From Siphonodentalium dalli (lineage: Eukaryota; Mollusca; Scaphopoda; Gadilida; Siphonodentaliidae), in NCBI GenBank assembly GCA_032622095.1, contig CP136062.1, positions 54,043,849 through 54,107,848 of the forward strand: a stretch of 64,000 bases of DNA, read 5' to 3'. The notes under the pieces were generated by a model. That model made no database searches. It was not told the DNA's origin and was given only the letters and a program-made list of their open reading frames with translations. Shown here piece after piece: positions 47,435 through 58,569 of the stretch (position 1 is the stretch's first letter; every line of letters starts with the position of its first letter). The position numbers and the translations under genes are program-made.

Positions 47435-47548
47435 ATATCGACGACTGTGAACCTAACCCGTGCCAGAACGAAGGGAACTGCGTTGATGGCGTAAATTCTT
47501 ACACGTGTCAATGTGCTGCAGGCTACGACGGGGACAGCTGTGAAAACG
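47435..47548 (+). CDS. EGF exon A1 (calcium-binding EGF domain)
   Basis: 114-nt exon, acceptor gattacag and donor g|gtaagc, phase 1 on both sides, so it can be duplicated or skipped without breaking frame. It encodes one complete domain of 38 residues with six cysteines (positions 5, 10, 16, 25, 27, 36): [16 protein letters not shown], then [20 protein letters not shown]. The N-terminal DIDD and the C-x-D-x4-Y-x-C-x-C pattern are the calcium-binding and hydroxylation consensus of cbEGF domains. Such domains occur in secreted or membrane proteins (fibropellin-, Notch- or fibrillin-like); which one cannot be told from single exons. It pairs with exon B1 after an intron of only 128 bp. Confidence 0.9.
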
Positions 47549-47676
47549 GTAAGCGATACTAAATGAGTTACATTAAACATCTTAGATGGCCAATATATAT
47601 ATATATATTTACATACTAAGTGCTGTCATCACTAAATCCAGCATTCTGATTGGTCGGTTGTTTATTGATATTTCAG

Positions 47677-47787
47677 ACATAGATGATTGTGATCCCTCAC
47701 CGTGTGAACACGGCCGTTGTTTTGATGGGGTTGATTCTTACGAGTGCATTTGCGCACCCGGTTATGATGGGCCTGACTGCGATAACG
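47677..47787 (+). CDS. EGF exon B1 (calcium-binding EGF domain)
   Basis: 111-nt exon, acceptor attgatatttcag, donor g|gtgagt, phase 1-1. A 37-residue domain with six cysteines (5, 10, 15, 24, 26, 35): [15 protein letters not shown], then [20 protein letters not shown]. It differs consistently from type A by a one-residue shorter second loop and by EHGRC in place of QNEGNC. The intron before it is the compact, apparently ancestral 128-bp form ('ctgattggtcggttgtttat'). Confidence 0.9.
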
Positions 47788-47954
47788 GTGAGTTCATGAA
47801 TAATATATTAATAAGCAACTTAGCTATATTCAGGTTCTTCATAAAGTTACAACGAATCTAGGATTCTTGATTCACGCATATAATTGATTATTTTCGACAC
47901 GTATAATATCGTAACATATAATAGTGTGATACCACATAATACTATTATCCGCTC

Positions 47955-48800
47955 GTTAGTCCAACATACAACACTTACAAACTGGCCAAAAATCCGACAC
48001 AAAATCAAATATGGCGGCCAAGATGCGGCCCAAATGTGAAACAGATATTTTTGCCCGCTATCACGTTTTTCCAAATACCGGTATAATCCGATCAAAGCCA
48101 AATCGACGCTAATCGCGTAATGTCTGTTTCGAATAAGTGGGCGTTATTGCCATTAAAACTCCATCCATGCGTTATACATGTCTATGAGACACATCGGCTA
48201 TGATTACTCTTATACTCGAGATCAGAAATAATCACCATATCCAAGATGGCGGACACAATGTCAACCAAAAATAAAAAAAATCACCGAAAATCACTGTTTT
48301 GCATATCCGTCAGAGTTATTATTACGATAACACCACACATGATTACTGTTCTGAGTTGGTAATACTGAGGCGAAGTACATTCCTTACATGTATATATAAT
48401 CCAATAAAATGTCCCGGAAATACCAAATGGCGCCAAAAATTGCAGACATATTTTGAAAAATTACCGAAAATCCTCCATTTTCACATTAAAGGGCGTTGCT
48501 GTCATGGCAGCTCCATTCCTGCTTGCAGTTGAGTTTGCCACATTAATAATTAACTGGACCGGCTTCCACCTGTTCGTCTGATCAATCTAGCTCGATAACA
48601 CCATCAAAGTATTCTGCACATTCTGGGAGATTCTGGGAGAAGCGACTTCTAATTAGAACGTTTCTAATGATCCATTTTCCGGTGTCGAGTTCACGATATT
48701 GTTCTAAAGGCTTGGTTCAGACCTAATTTTGTGAACTCGTTTCATAAATTTCGATATAAACTGGGGACTCGTTTTAAATCTTCTATATATATATCACTTT
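47955..48800 (+). repeat. F-family fragment in the B1-A2 spacer, internally deleted
   Basis: Begins with the 'acaaactggccaaaaatccg' and 'aatatggcggccaagatg' part of the F arm. At about 48,535 it jumps to the inner 'gccacattaataatt' part, losing the about 2 kb present in the B2-A3 spacer (53,290 to 55,755, including later insertions). Confidence 0.65.
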
Positions 48801-49146
48801 GACGACCATCTGTTTTAAAGAAAACGTGTAAAATGGTCAAGGAAATTCCAAATTCCGCAGCTACCTATGTATCCTGGTTAAATCAGGTACCTCTCTCACA
48901 TGACGGCAGCCTGTTATCTTCCATATTACAATGTATATCCTGATTTTTCAAAACCCATGTCATGTCCTGACGGCAACATTAACTTGATACGGATATGTAT
49001 TGTTTTATGTATGATGTTGTCTCAGTGCCATGTAGATTGACCGGGAGAATAAAGTATATATATATAACCATTTATTATTTTATAACTGAATATAATAATT
49101 GATTTAGTAAACATATGGTTAAGTATGTTATGTTCCTTGATTACAG

Positions 49147-49260
49147 ATATCGACGAATGTGAACATAACCCGTGCCAGAACGAAGGGAATTGCACTGATG
49201 ACGTAAATTCTTACACGTGTCAATGTGCTGCAGGCTACGACGGGGACAGCTGTGAAAACG
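49147..49260 (+). CDS. EGF exon A2 (calcium-binding EGF domain)
   Basis: 114 nt, acceptor gattacag, donor g|gtaagc, phase 1-1. Close copy of A1 with changes at four or more residues (DIDEC at the start, EHNPC, and TDDVNSY in place of VDGVNSY). All six cysteines and the calcium-binding residues are kept, so purifying selection on the domain is plausible. The downstream intron begins like that of A1 up to 'ctgattggtcgg' (49,374) and then departs into a 3-kb module. Confidence 0.88.
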
Positions 49261-49670
49261 GTAAGCGATACTAAATGAGTTACATTAAATATCTTAGACG
49301 GCCAATATATATATACACATGTATAATTACATACTAAGTGCTGTCATCACTAAATCCAGCATTCTGATTGGTCGGCGCCCACGTGGCTAGTTGCAGTTAT
49401 TTCTCGGTGAATGCGCAACGGCTCATAGCATCAAGCTCATATCACCATCGATACATCATTGGGTTTGAAAAGACGAACGAGTAATGTTTTGGGCGCATTT
49501 GGACTCGCGCAGGATTGACTTAATACATCATCGGGTTTCAATATGAAGAGAAATTGTTCCTATTAACTTTTGCCAAGGGTGCTATTGGGTATTTTGGGCT
49601 GTTTTTGTCACGATACACTTTTCGATTTAAATACATATACAAAAGTGGATTTTTCGCTAAATGTATATAA

Positions 49671-49824
49671 ATATAAGGATTAACTGTCATGTGGACTATT
49701 TTTATGGAGATGTAACCGTGAGGTAAGTGTTCATAACTTGTATGTAAAATTACACAAAGTTATGTCCACTTACCTCACGATTACATCTCCATAAAACAGT
49801 CCACATGACAGTTATTCCTTATAT
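49671..49824. repeat. Long hairpin 1 (inverted repeat, arms about 65-70 bp)
   Basis: The left arm has aactgtcatgtggacta, tatggagatgtaa and gtgaggtaagtg; the right arm has the inverse, cacttacctcac, ttacatctccata and gtccacatgacagtt, about 90 percent matched, with a loop of about 16 bp. It ends 2-3 bp before the conserved 'aatggtccatcgtgtgttct' block. Confidence 0.85.
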
Positions 49825-49826
49825 GA

Positions 49827-49960
49827 AAATGGTCCATCGTGTGTTCTGTCTGTTGGTGCTGATAACAGTATTGCCTCCTCGGGTATGTTAAATCTTTATC
49901 TTTATGCGCTGGAGAGCACGATGAACTTGTATTCTGCAGACACTAGTTATCAGAAATAAA
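49827..49960 (+). other. Conserved block after the hairpin with small ORFs
   Basis: Nearly identical at 59,184-59,316. In one frame an ATG opens a signal-peptide-like MVHRVFCLLVLITVL, but its continuation and any splice site differ between copies. In another frame a 40-residue stretch (GPSCVLSVGADNSIASS...) ends at the same TAA in both copies, overlapping an aataaa signal. Neither is convincing as a gene; the block may be the edge of a mobile unit. Confidence 0.3.
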
Positions 49961-50654
49961 GCGATTCAAAAATACAAGGCATATACGTCGTTGAATTTCA
50001 TAGTATGTATATATATATGTGTATATGGATATTTATTGTTGGTAATTATTGTTCCTCCATGTCATTGATATCAAATGTTAATATTTAGTAATAGTACATA
50101 TGTATATTTTGATTAAGATTTATCAAAGCTCAGTTGTTTGCGAGAAATGAATACATGCACGCAGCCGAAATCCGAAATCTAAGAAGACTAAAATATAATT
50201 AAATGCTGCCGTATGGTAACACTCGACAAGCTTCATACCGGAAGTTTAGTAACTAACATTTGTATATTTTATTGCTTTATTTCTTACAGCGTTTAATGTG
50301 TATCTGGTATTGCACAAATATGTCAGGGTTAGCAAATGATCTCACACACTTCAGTGTATACATGATTTTAAGAAAAACGGAGGTGTAGTTTGATGCTTTT
50401 CAATATTGTCTAAATAATAGTTCGTAGTGAACTGTTTGAAGATACATGTAAAATAACTGGTGTATACATACGTATTATACGTGTGTGTGTTTATCAATAA
50501 AAGTTTAGAAAATAACTGCTGAGAATAAATTTCGCCAAACAATATGAGATCGTATATGTACGTTTGTGATAATATAGGAATTTATTGCTTGCATTTGTTT
50601 CTTGTTCATACCGACCGTCCACCAAGATATTTATAAGTTGTAGTTCTCAAATAT

Positions 50655-51780
50655 GATTGACGTGAAAAACGAGTTAATGATAATGCACCAATCGTGACGT
50701 AGAGTTGCGTTTACATCGTGGAATGCACAAGGATTTGTTCTTAAATCTAGAGATATTGAAAATTCAGAACAAATTATTAAATATAATTTCATTGCAATAC
50801 GAGAAACGTGGCATAAAGATGCATCTGAAATCCAAATATCAGGATACCATTGTATTGGAACTATCAGAAACTCCAATGAGTTTGTGAAAGGATGTGTCGC
50901 GTTTTACTGCCGTCAACAAAACATGAAATGGATTGATAAAATACATCGATTGGGCGATTATGCTATAGCAGTTGAATTCAATGGCGAAATCGTTAATATA
51001 AAATCTAAAGTTGTGTTCATTGCAGAAAACAATCCTTCAACAAACTCCTCAAATTTGAAAACTAGTGAATATCAAGAAACAACGTTTACGTCTCTTGAAC
51101 TATTGTTGAGTAAATATCAGCAAAGTGACATGGTCATTTTTAGTGGTGACGTCAATACCGCAAACATGAAAAATAATGGACTTTGTTGCAGATGACAGTG
51201 ATGAATATTTTCCTTTGCCAAAAATTATAAATTATATGATGTAATCCCTCGAGAAAATTTGGATGCAGATATTAATTCATTTGGTAGACGTCTTATCTCG
51301 CTATGCAAATCTTCATCTTTGCGAATTGTAAATGGAAGAACAACGGGGTATCGTCTTGATAATTATACCAGCTACAAGTAAATGGATATAGCGTTTTTAC
51401 TATGTTCTAATTTCTGAAAAACGATATTATTCAGACGTTGCTTAATTTGCATTAAATCAGCGAATGGATATTCATATCATTCAGTTGGCTCTGCACCTAT
51501 ATTATTCGACAGCAAATGTGCATGAACAGTAACACATATATAAGTATAACAAAATGAATTATGCGCTGAAATGGACAACTGAAAGCTCAAATAAGTCTAT
51601 TTTGTAGCAGCTTTAATAGCAGTGAAAATCAAAGCAAATTGTTGATGTTCAGATTAGAAGCGTTCGAAAACAATGAAAACGGAACTGAAAGGGCAGTCGA
51701 CAAATTCACAGCCTTTATGTCAAAAATTAACGAAATGGCTTCAAAGTGAGTTAGTTGTAATAAGAAACGAAAATGTTATG
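50655..51780 (+). pseudogene. Dead LINE endonuclease region, copy 1
   Basis: Frames broken by stops and shifts still show an APE endonuclease in order: RVAFTSWNAQGF, IAIRETWHKDASEIQISGY, GCVAFYCRQQ, IAVEFNGEIV, QQSDMVIFSGDVNT, then SFGRRLISLCKSSSLRIVNG and DNYTSY. Beyond it, a linker-like region (FENNENGTERAVDKFTAFM) precedes where RT should start, but no RT motif is seen. It was present before the duplication of units 2 and 3, since the same structure recurs at 60 kb. Confidence 0.7.
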
Positions 51781-52435
51781 ATGATACATGTAAAACCCTC
51801 AAAGGTAATATGAGAGCAATAGTATGTGACATGAAAAACATCTTAAATATTTTGGCACAATAATCGCTAGAACCAAATCTCATAAAGAATTTTCTGATAG
51901 ATTTTGAGAAAATCCATTGTGAATTACCAGGAATGTTTGGTAAAACGTGCGTTGGACCCTTAATAGCTCTTACTATAATTCCGTGTATGTCTAAATGCAC
52001 TATTATATATTCGTTTGTTTAAATTGATGTTATTTACTTATATATGCTATATCAGGATAGGAATTTACTTATATATGCTATATCAGGATTGGAAAATAAT
52101 ATGTTTACACCAATATTTAGACAAATTGATTTTTAATTAATTTCCTTGACATGCGCCATCACGATTAATCATTCGCATTAATCTGAACATGTTATTTCGA
52201 CAAAAAAAGTAAAATAAACACTGATCGATTTAGTACGACGCTATAATTGCCTGTTGTATTGAATTCACATATGGACGGTATCCCCATTCACTTATTATAG
52301 TTGAATATAACTGTAATCGTTAAATAAAGGATGTGCATGTCCGACCTGTTATCGTGTTGTCACTTTGATAGCTAACATATTGTATGCGTATATATGCGGT
52401 TGGTCAAGGCCTAACATTGTTTATTGATATTTCAG

Positions 52436-52546
52436 ACATAGATGATTGTGACCCCTCACCGTGTGAACACGGCCGTTGTTTTGATGGGGTTGATTCTTAC
52501 GAGTGCATTTGCACACCCGGTTATGATGGGCCTGACTGCGATAACG
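52436..52546 (+). CDS. EGF exon B2 (calcium-binding EGF domain)
   Basis: 111 nt, acceptor attgatatttcag, donor g|gtaagt, phase 1-1. It differs from B1 by one amino acid (CTPGY instead of CAPGY) and a silent change in the Asp-6 codon. All cysteines and the DIDDC start are intact. The intron upstream is the long, module-bearing form. Confidence 0.9.
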
Positions 52547-52734
52547 GTAAGTTCGTGAATAATATATTAATAAGCAACTTAGCTATATTCAGGTTCTTCA
52601 TAAAGCTACAATGAATCTATGATTCTTGTTTCATCGCATATAATTGATTATTTTCGACACGTATAATGTCATAGCATATACTAGTGTGATACCATATAAT
52701 ACTATTATCCGCTCGTTAGTCCAACATACAATAC

Positions 52735-53613
52735 TTACAAACTGGCCAAAAATCCGACACAAAATCAAATATGGCGGCCAAGATGCGGCCCAAATGTGAA
52801 ACAGATATTTTTGCCCGCTATCACGTTTTTCCAAATACCGGTATAATCCGATCAAAGCCAAATCGACGCTAATCGCGTAATGTCTGTTTCGAATAAGTGG
52901 GTGTTATTGCCATTAAAACTCCATCCATGCGTTATACATGTCTATGAGACACACCGGCTAGGATTACTCTTATACTCGAGATCAGAAATAATCACCATAT
53001 CCAAGATGGCGGACACAATGTCGACCAAAAATAAAAAATATCACCGAAAATCGCTGTTTTGCACATCCGTCAGAGTTATTATTAAAATAACACCACACAT
53101 GATTAATGTTCTGAGTTGGTAATACTGAGGCGAAGTAAATTCCTTACATGTATATATAATCCAATAAAATGTCCGGGAAATACCAAATGGCGCCCAAAAT
53201 TGCAGACATATTTTGAAAAATTACCGAAAATCCTCAATTTTCACATTAATGGGCGTTGCTGTCATGGCAGTTCCATTCCTGCTTGCAGTTGTGTTGATAG
53301 TACTGAAGAATACTATTCATCCAAGAAATAATTTCCCAAATCCAAGATGGCGGCTATGATGGCGAACGAAATTTGAAAACACGTCTATATTGCTTTAGTT
53401 TTTGACAATGTGCGTTATTGTAATGTTTTTTTCTGTCCAAATTCACATTTGGATAGGAAACATGATTACGAATTATTTGTTTGAGTTGGCAATTGATACT
53501 CATAGCCAAGATGGCGGCCAAACTGGTGGCCAGAAATTGAACAAATCGTCGATATTTTCACATATTATTGTTCGCTTTTCTCATAATATCGATATGTATA
53601 AATATATATATAT
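52735..53613 (+). repeat. F-family arm fragment in the B2-A3 spacer, outer part
   Basis: Same outer-arm sequence as 47,955-48,530 and 62,085-62,961. It continues further through 'ccaagatggcggctatgatg' and 'agccaagatggcggccaaac' to '-cataatatcgatatgtata', where the (ta)n and the E element begin. Confidence 0.65.
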
Positions 53614-54410
53614 ACTAGAAGGTGACCCGACTTCGTCCGGGCTTTGACCTTGAATTGTCTATTTTGAAGGCCAAGGTCAAATGGGGTCACGATTTGACCC
53701 GTCCAAAACACAGTGCCCGAACAAAAGTACCCGTCGAAATCCATCCGGTTTTACCCGATTTGACCTTGAATTGACCATTTTGAAGGTCAAAAAATCCGCC
53801 AGTTTAACCCGATTTGATTTTCACTGAAGTATATAAACGCGTCTCATATACACACGCTCATTAATTATCAAGTTTCAACGTAAAGATAAATTACCATCGG
53901 TGCCCGAGATATCGCCAAGACGTCTGAAACAGTCAAATGCATCGGCCTGTTAAGAGTTAACGTGATCTAACTTTATGACCTCTAACGACGTCATAGAAGT
54001 TACGCATTGTTTTTACCCTGATAGAAGATCGTACCACTTCTTCTTAATAATTGAGGCAGATAACTAAAACGGATACATACATATTATATATCGTTGGAAA
54101 GAGGAAACACGAAAGATTCTCATAGTGTCATTATTATGACTGGCATGTTATTATTCGCGCTGTTTCGAATCGATTTGTAAGCACCGAACTGAAATATATT
54201 AGCGCAAAACGGCGTAAAAACAGATTTGACCTCGGCACGTGAAAAGTTGACCTCGCACGGACAAATTAATTGGCCTATGTTAGTCCTGACCCGAAAATAC
54301 CCCCACATACCAAGTTTCATCGAAATTGGCTCAGCCGTATTTGAGTCCATCGATTACTGACAGACATACAGATAGATACACACACACACAGATCTTTCAA
54401 AATATATAAT

Positions 54411-54415
<5 letters not shown>
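53614..54415 (-). mobile_element. Unclassified element E, copy 1
   Basis: Bounded by 'actagaaggtgacccgactt' on the left and '(ca)n gatctttcaaaatatata' on the right, set in (ta)n. Inverted copy at 62,962-63,880. It has repeated 'ttgaccttgaattg' words and no ORF of note. The 'tttcatcgaaattggctcag' segment is common in invertebrate repeats, but I cannot name the family. Confidence 0.65.

Positions 54416-54416
<1 letters not shown>

Positions 54417-54446
<30 letters not shown>
54417..54446. repeat. (TA)n microsatellite
   Basis: About 15 ta units at the junction between element E and the Penelope-like element. Confidence 0.85.
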
Positions 54447-54449
<3 letters not shown>

Positions 54450-55510
54450 CCAAAAAGAATGGAGACATGACTTATAAAACGATCATTTAATACATTTGTA
54501 AGTCTAGAGGCCTTTCGTGCTTAGTATCACTGCACTCTTCCGTAAACTGTTATTGTCGTACGTAATAGACGCAAGGGAGAAAACACTCCCATGCACTTCC
54601 GGCTATTACATGTACGTCATTAGTCAGCATTTAGTTTTGCTTTGAACAGGATTTTGAAGAAATCTTCTCGAATCTTGCGATGTATTTTGCTCTTGTACAT
54701 CTTGCAGAACGGGAAGACATGGAAACTCTTTCTGCCACAATCGTCCAGATGGGCACTCAATGGAATCTTCCTGTATTCTGGCTGCTTAATATGCTGTCGG
54801 TGGATTCGCATACGCGCAACCACACTATTGCCAGTTTCCCCAATATAGCTTTCTCCGCATCCATCACACACTATACAGTATATCAGATTTACTGTCTTGC
54901 ACGTCATATCGGAATTGGTGTATATCTTCATACCGTTTTTAAGGGTAATAGTATTTCCTTCTATGATGTGCTGGCACGCTTTACATCTGGGATCGTCACA
55001 TTTGTTGACTTTATATTCCTTAGATCTGTTTGTCGTGAATTTAGCACCAGTGAGCATGCGTTTTAGGTTCCTTGGTTGACGCTTGCTGTGTAAAATGTCC
55101 GCTTCGGTCAACAAAGATCGCATTTTATTACTGGTATGAAGAATTGGTAGTAATTCTTGGGCTTTTGCAGATATATTAAAGTGGTGTGGATTGTGTGTTG
55201 TCACAAAAGGAATAATGTTAGTTTCTGAGGACTTCTGTTTGGCAGTCCGTAATTCATTTTCTGGAATGCGTTGGGCTCTCTGAATCCCATTTGTAATCAA
55301 ATCTTTTGGATAATGTTGTTTTGATAAGAATGACTCTAATTCCTTTAGTCTCAAAAGTCTCTTTTCTGCATTACTGATGATCACGCACACACGTCTAGCA
55401 AGACAATATGGAATATTTCTCTTGGTGTGCGACGGGTGGCAAGAGCGGAAATCCATATATTGGTGTGTATCGGTAGGTTTATAATATATGTCAGTTTCAA
55501 TTTATATATA
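54447..55510 (-). mobile_element. Penelope-like element, 5' truncated
   Basis: A retroelement flanked on both sides by (ta)n, consistent with insertion in a microsatellite. Only the 3' third is present: C-terminal coding region plus about 170 bp of 3' sequence. Confidence 0.8.
54620..55500 (-). pseudogene. Penelope-like protein C-terminus with GIY-YIG endonuclease
   Basis: Open minus-strand frame of about 290 codons. The upstream part carries the post-RT segment DIYYKPTDTHQYMDFRSCHP...IPYCLARRV. A linker with the CX-type cluster CDDPRCKACQHI follows (about residue 155-167). Then the endonuclease core LIYCIVCDGCGESYIGETGNSV and MRIHRQHI, which fits the GIY-YIG pattern of Penelope-like elements, with a final segment HVFPF...KIREDFFKILFKAKLNAD. 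The RT domain is absent because the copy is truncated at the (ta)n at about 55,510. The retained frame is intact, so insertion was probably recent. Confidence 0.85.
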
Positions 55511-55517
55511 TATATAT

Positions 55518-56040
55518 AGACGAAACGGTACATACATATAATATCGATCCTTACTTAAACGTCTTCAAATGCATAACATATTTAACAGCCTTCTGGAAGG
55601 ACGAAAATCAACAATTAATTATCACGATGTGGCATTTCTAAATCCATTATCCGGTATGCGCCGATGAGGGTCACAACCGTAGGTGCGCCGAATAGTCATA
55701 TTATGGTTTGCAAGATCAAGGACAATTACATGAGGGCCGACTTTGATTTGCCACATTAATAATTAGCTGGACCGGCTTCCATCTGTTCGTCTGATCAATC
55801 TAGCTCGATAACACCATCAAAGTATTCTGCACATTCTGGGAGATTCTGGGAGAAGGGTCCTTCTAATTAGAACGTTTCAAATGATCCATGTTCCTGTGTC
55901 GAGTTCACGATATTGTTCTAAAGGCTTGGTCCAGACCTATTTTTCTGAACTCGTTTCATAAATTTCGCTATAAACTGGGGACTCGTTTTAAATCTTCTAT
56001 ATATATCACTTTGACGACCATATGTTTTAAAGAAAACGTG
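55518..56040 (+). repeat. F-family fragment in the B2-A3 spacer, inner part
   Basis: Resumes 'agacgaaacggtacatacat' and runs through 'tcacgatgtggcatttctaa', 'gtgcgccgaatagtcatatt' and 'gaagggtccttctaattaga'. The same junction (ta)n-agacgaaacgg recurs at 63,885. Confidence 0.65.
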
Positions 56041-56354
56041 TAAAATGGTCCAGGAAATTCAAAATTCCGCACCTAACTATGTATCCTGGTTAAATCAGGT
56101 ACCTCTCTCTCATGACGGCAGCCTGTTATCTTCCATAACACAATGTAGATCCTGATTTTTCAAAACCCATGTCATGTCCTGATGGCAACATTAACTTGAC
56201 ACGGATACGTATTGTTTTATGTATGATGTTGTCTCAGTGCCATGTATATTGACTGGGAGAATAAAGTATATATAACCATTTAGTATTTGATAACTGAATA
56301 TAATAATTGATTTAGTAAACATATGGTTAAGTATATTATGATCCTTGATTACAG

Positions 56355-56468
56355 ATATCGACGACTGTGAACCTAACCCGTGCCAGAACGAAGGGAATTG
56401 CACTGATGGAGTAAATTCTTACACGTGTCAATGTGATGCAGGCTACGACGGGGACAGCTGTGAAAACG
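56355..56468 (+). CDS. EGF exon A3 (calcium-binding EGF domain)
   Basis: 114 nt, acceptor gattacag, donor g|gtaagc, phase 1-1. [16 protein letters not shown] as in A1, with TDGVNSY and CDAGYDG (Ala to Asp). Six cysteines intact. The following intron departs from the A1/A2 pattern at about 56,525. Confidence 0.88.
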
Positions 56469-56524
56469 GTAAGCGAAACTAAATGAGTTACATTAAAAAT
56501 CTTAGATGGTCAATATATATATTT

Positions 56525-57000
56525 ATCTTACAATATAGCTATATTTCATCAAATACACGCGAAAACGCCTAGGCGGTTTCCGATCTTGTATCCTGGATGG
56601 CAACAAGGATATCTTCGATGGCAACAGCTGGTGCATGTGCGTTTCGACAATTGACTTGTTTTCAAAACAAAACGTCTAAATAACCAACTAAAAGTCGTAA
56701 AATAATATACTCGTGTGCTACGAATGTAAAATAATCAATAATTAGTTCAATAAAGTTGACAAAATGTGGAGACAGGGCCCAAAAAGCTCAAAATAACCAC
56801 CCTAAAATGTTTGGAAATCGAAAAAGTAACGAAGTTTACACATTATTTACAGCGCGCACGAATACGGACTATTTTGACAATTTCTATTTTAGCGAAGTAG
56901 GGAATTCCCCGTAATTCAGTACGGTCTTGATCAAAAGCTACTGAACGCATTTTTATTCGATAAAATACAGAAGGGAAAATCTAATTAATTTTATCTTATG
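56525..57000. other. Unit-3-specific sequence, no gene seen
   Basis: Not matched elsewhere in the window. AT-rich, with repeated 'ggatggcaacaaggatatc' and 'cgatggcaacagctgg' words. Confidence 0.4.
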
Positions 57001-57004
57001 TTAA

Positions 57005-58565
57005 CCCTTTGAACCCTGGCGCCCCACAGTGATCGACGCCCTGACCCGGGGCTCCCAGTGGTATGTCCGCTTAAATTAGATAGTTTCTAGTAGCATGGTG
57101 TTGATTATGTTCAAATTGCGACACCGGTCTGAAACTTTACAGGTTTGTCCCCCATGGATCAGCGATCATTATAAGATCGCGAGACTTTGCCTCGCTGCAA
57201 CTCCTTGGTAACGGTTGCTAGGCAACTACCCGGAATTGACTGGAAAATGTAAATATAGCTTATAGCGTCGTAATTCAACCTCAGTGATTGCATTTTTTGA
57301 TGCAGGTACTACCCTAACGTGAAATTTGAGATATACCCGACCAGAATAGTGAACCAAATATCCCATTTAAGGGTAGCAACGGTTGCTAAGCAAATACCAC
57401 AACTGATCGAATGACATAATTGCACTTACCATTCAGTGGTATGTTTTGCCTAAATTTAGACAGTGTCTAGTCGAATGGTGTTGGTTATGTTGAAAGGGGA
57501 CACCTACCTGAAACTGTGCAGGCATGATATATGCATGCACGGACCACTGATCATTGTAAGATCGGGAGACTTTGCCACCCGATCTCGCCTTAGAAACGGT
57601 TACTAGGCAACTACCCGAAATTTGCAGGATAAACGAATTCTAGCTTATAACGTTGTAATTATACATCAGCGAATTGCGTTTCGATGCAACCAATATCCTA
57701 ATGTCAAATTAAGATATACCTGACCATGCGCGAGTAAGTCAACTTGATATGCGATAGACTTTTTGCTGCATGTGGCACAACAGAGACTGATATTACAGAG
57801 ACCAGAAACAACGTAATTTCCCGTAACATATCGTGGCCCCATTGTTCAAGTAAGCTGTCTAGATTGTGTCTACTATACTAACATGTGAAACATGCAACAA
57901 AATGTCATATATAGCGCCACATTTAACTTAAACGCATTTTTAAAAATGAATTATAGTCTGCGCCCATGCGCATATTTTCCTAGCCATTTCTAGCGGGCAG
58001 CCAATCTATATAGACACCTTTGCCAGCGCTGACTTCAATAGGCCAATTTAAATATATATATTAGTGGGTATGTCGTGTATAAGTACGATATAAACCATTT
58101 ATTTGTCATTGCGCTAGTCTGCGCATGCGCGAATAAATCAACTTCATATGCGATAGACCCTTCCCCATATGTAGCAGAACACTGGTTAATATACACGAGG
58201 GTAATTTAAACTGAAATTGTGTGTCTAAATTACGTCTGTTCTGTACACACACGGGGAACACGAAATTATATGCCGTAAATATAGCGGCATAGTTCGCTTA
58301 AAATATCGTATGTTTTTGTAGATTATATGCTATGCGCATGCGCATATATTTCTACCCGATACTAGCGGTCAACCATTCCATACGCACCATGGGCGCCGCT
58401 GACATATGTGGGGGCAATTTAAATATAAATCAGTGGGTCAGACGCTCGTTATACTATATATAAATTTGCTACCGAATCATGTCGTCGCTGCACCGAAATA
58501 TCGGTGTTACGGGATATAGTCACGGTTCGTTTGCACCTAAATATCGGTGTTACGGTTTCAAAGGG
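57005..58565. mobile_element. piggyBac-like non-autonomous element (MITE), TTAA target
   Basis: Flanked by TTAA at 57,001-57,004 and 58,566-58,569. Ends are CCCTTTGAACCC and, inverted, CCCTTTGAAACC, the TTAA-CCCTTTG style of piggyBac-like elements. There is no transposase ORF. The interior consists of two direct duplications: 57,055-57,360 with 57,435-57,730, and 57,726-58,080 with 58,120-58,450. Confidence 0.8.
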
Positions 58566-58569
58566 TTAA

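Larger units (their letters stand above)
49375..52416 (+). mobile_element. 3-kb module inserted in the A2-B2 intron
   Basis: Compared with the 128-bp A1-B1 intron, unit 2 has about 3.04 kb between 'ctgattggtcgg' and 'tttattgatatttcag'. Both borders carry ttggtc (49,367-49,372 and about 52,400-52,405), possibly a short target duplication. It contains a 154-bp hairpin, a short conserved block (49,827-49,960) and a dead LINE endonuclease region. The part from 49,827 onward recurs in unit 3 from 59,184. Confidence 0.55.

Noticed and set aside
49829-49885. Signal-peptide-like start MVHRVFCLLVLITVL followed by a gtatgt donor
   Set aside because: The donor is phase 0, incompatible with the phase-1 EGF exons, and is lost in the duplicate at 59.2 kb; a different frame is equally open in both copies.
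54447-54619. Possible hammerhead ribozyme in the Penelope-like 3' region
   Set aside because: Such ribozymes are known in this class and a 'gaaa' box next to a short stem is present, but the CTGATGA core box is not found.
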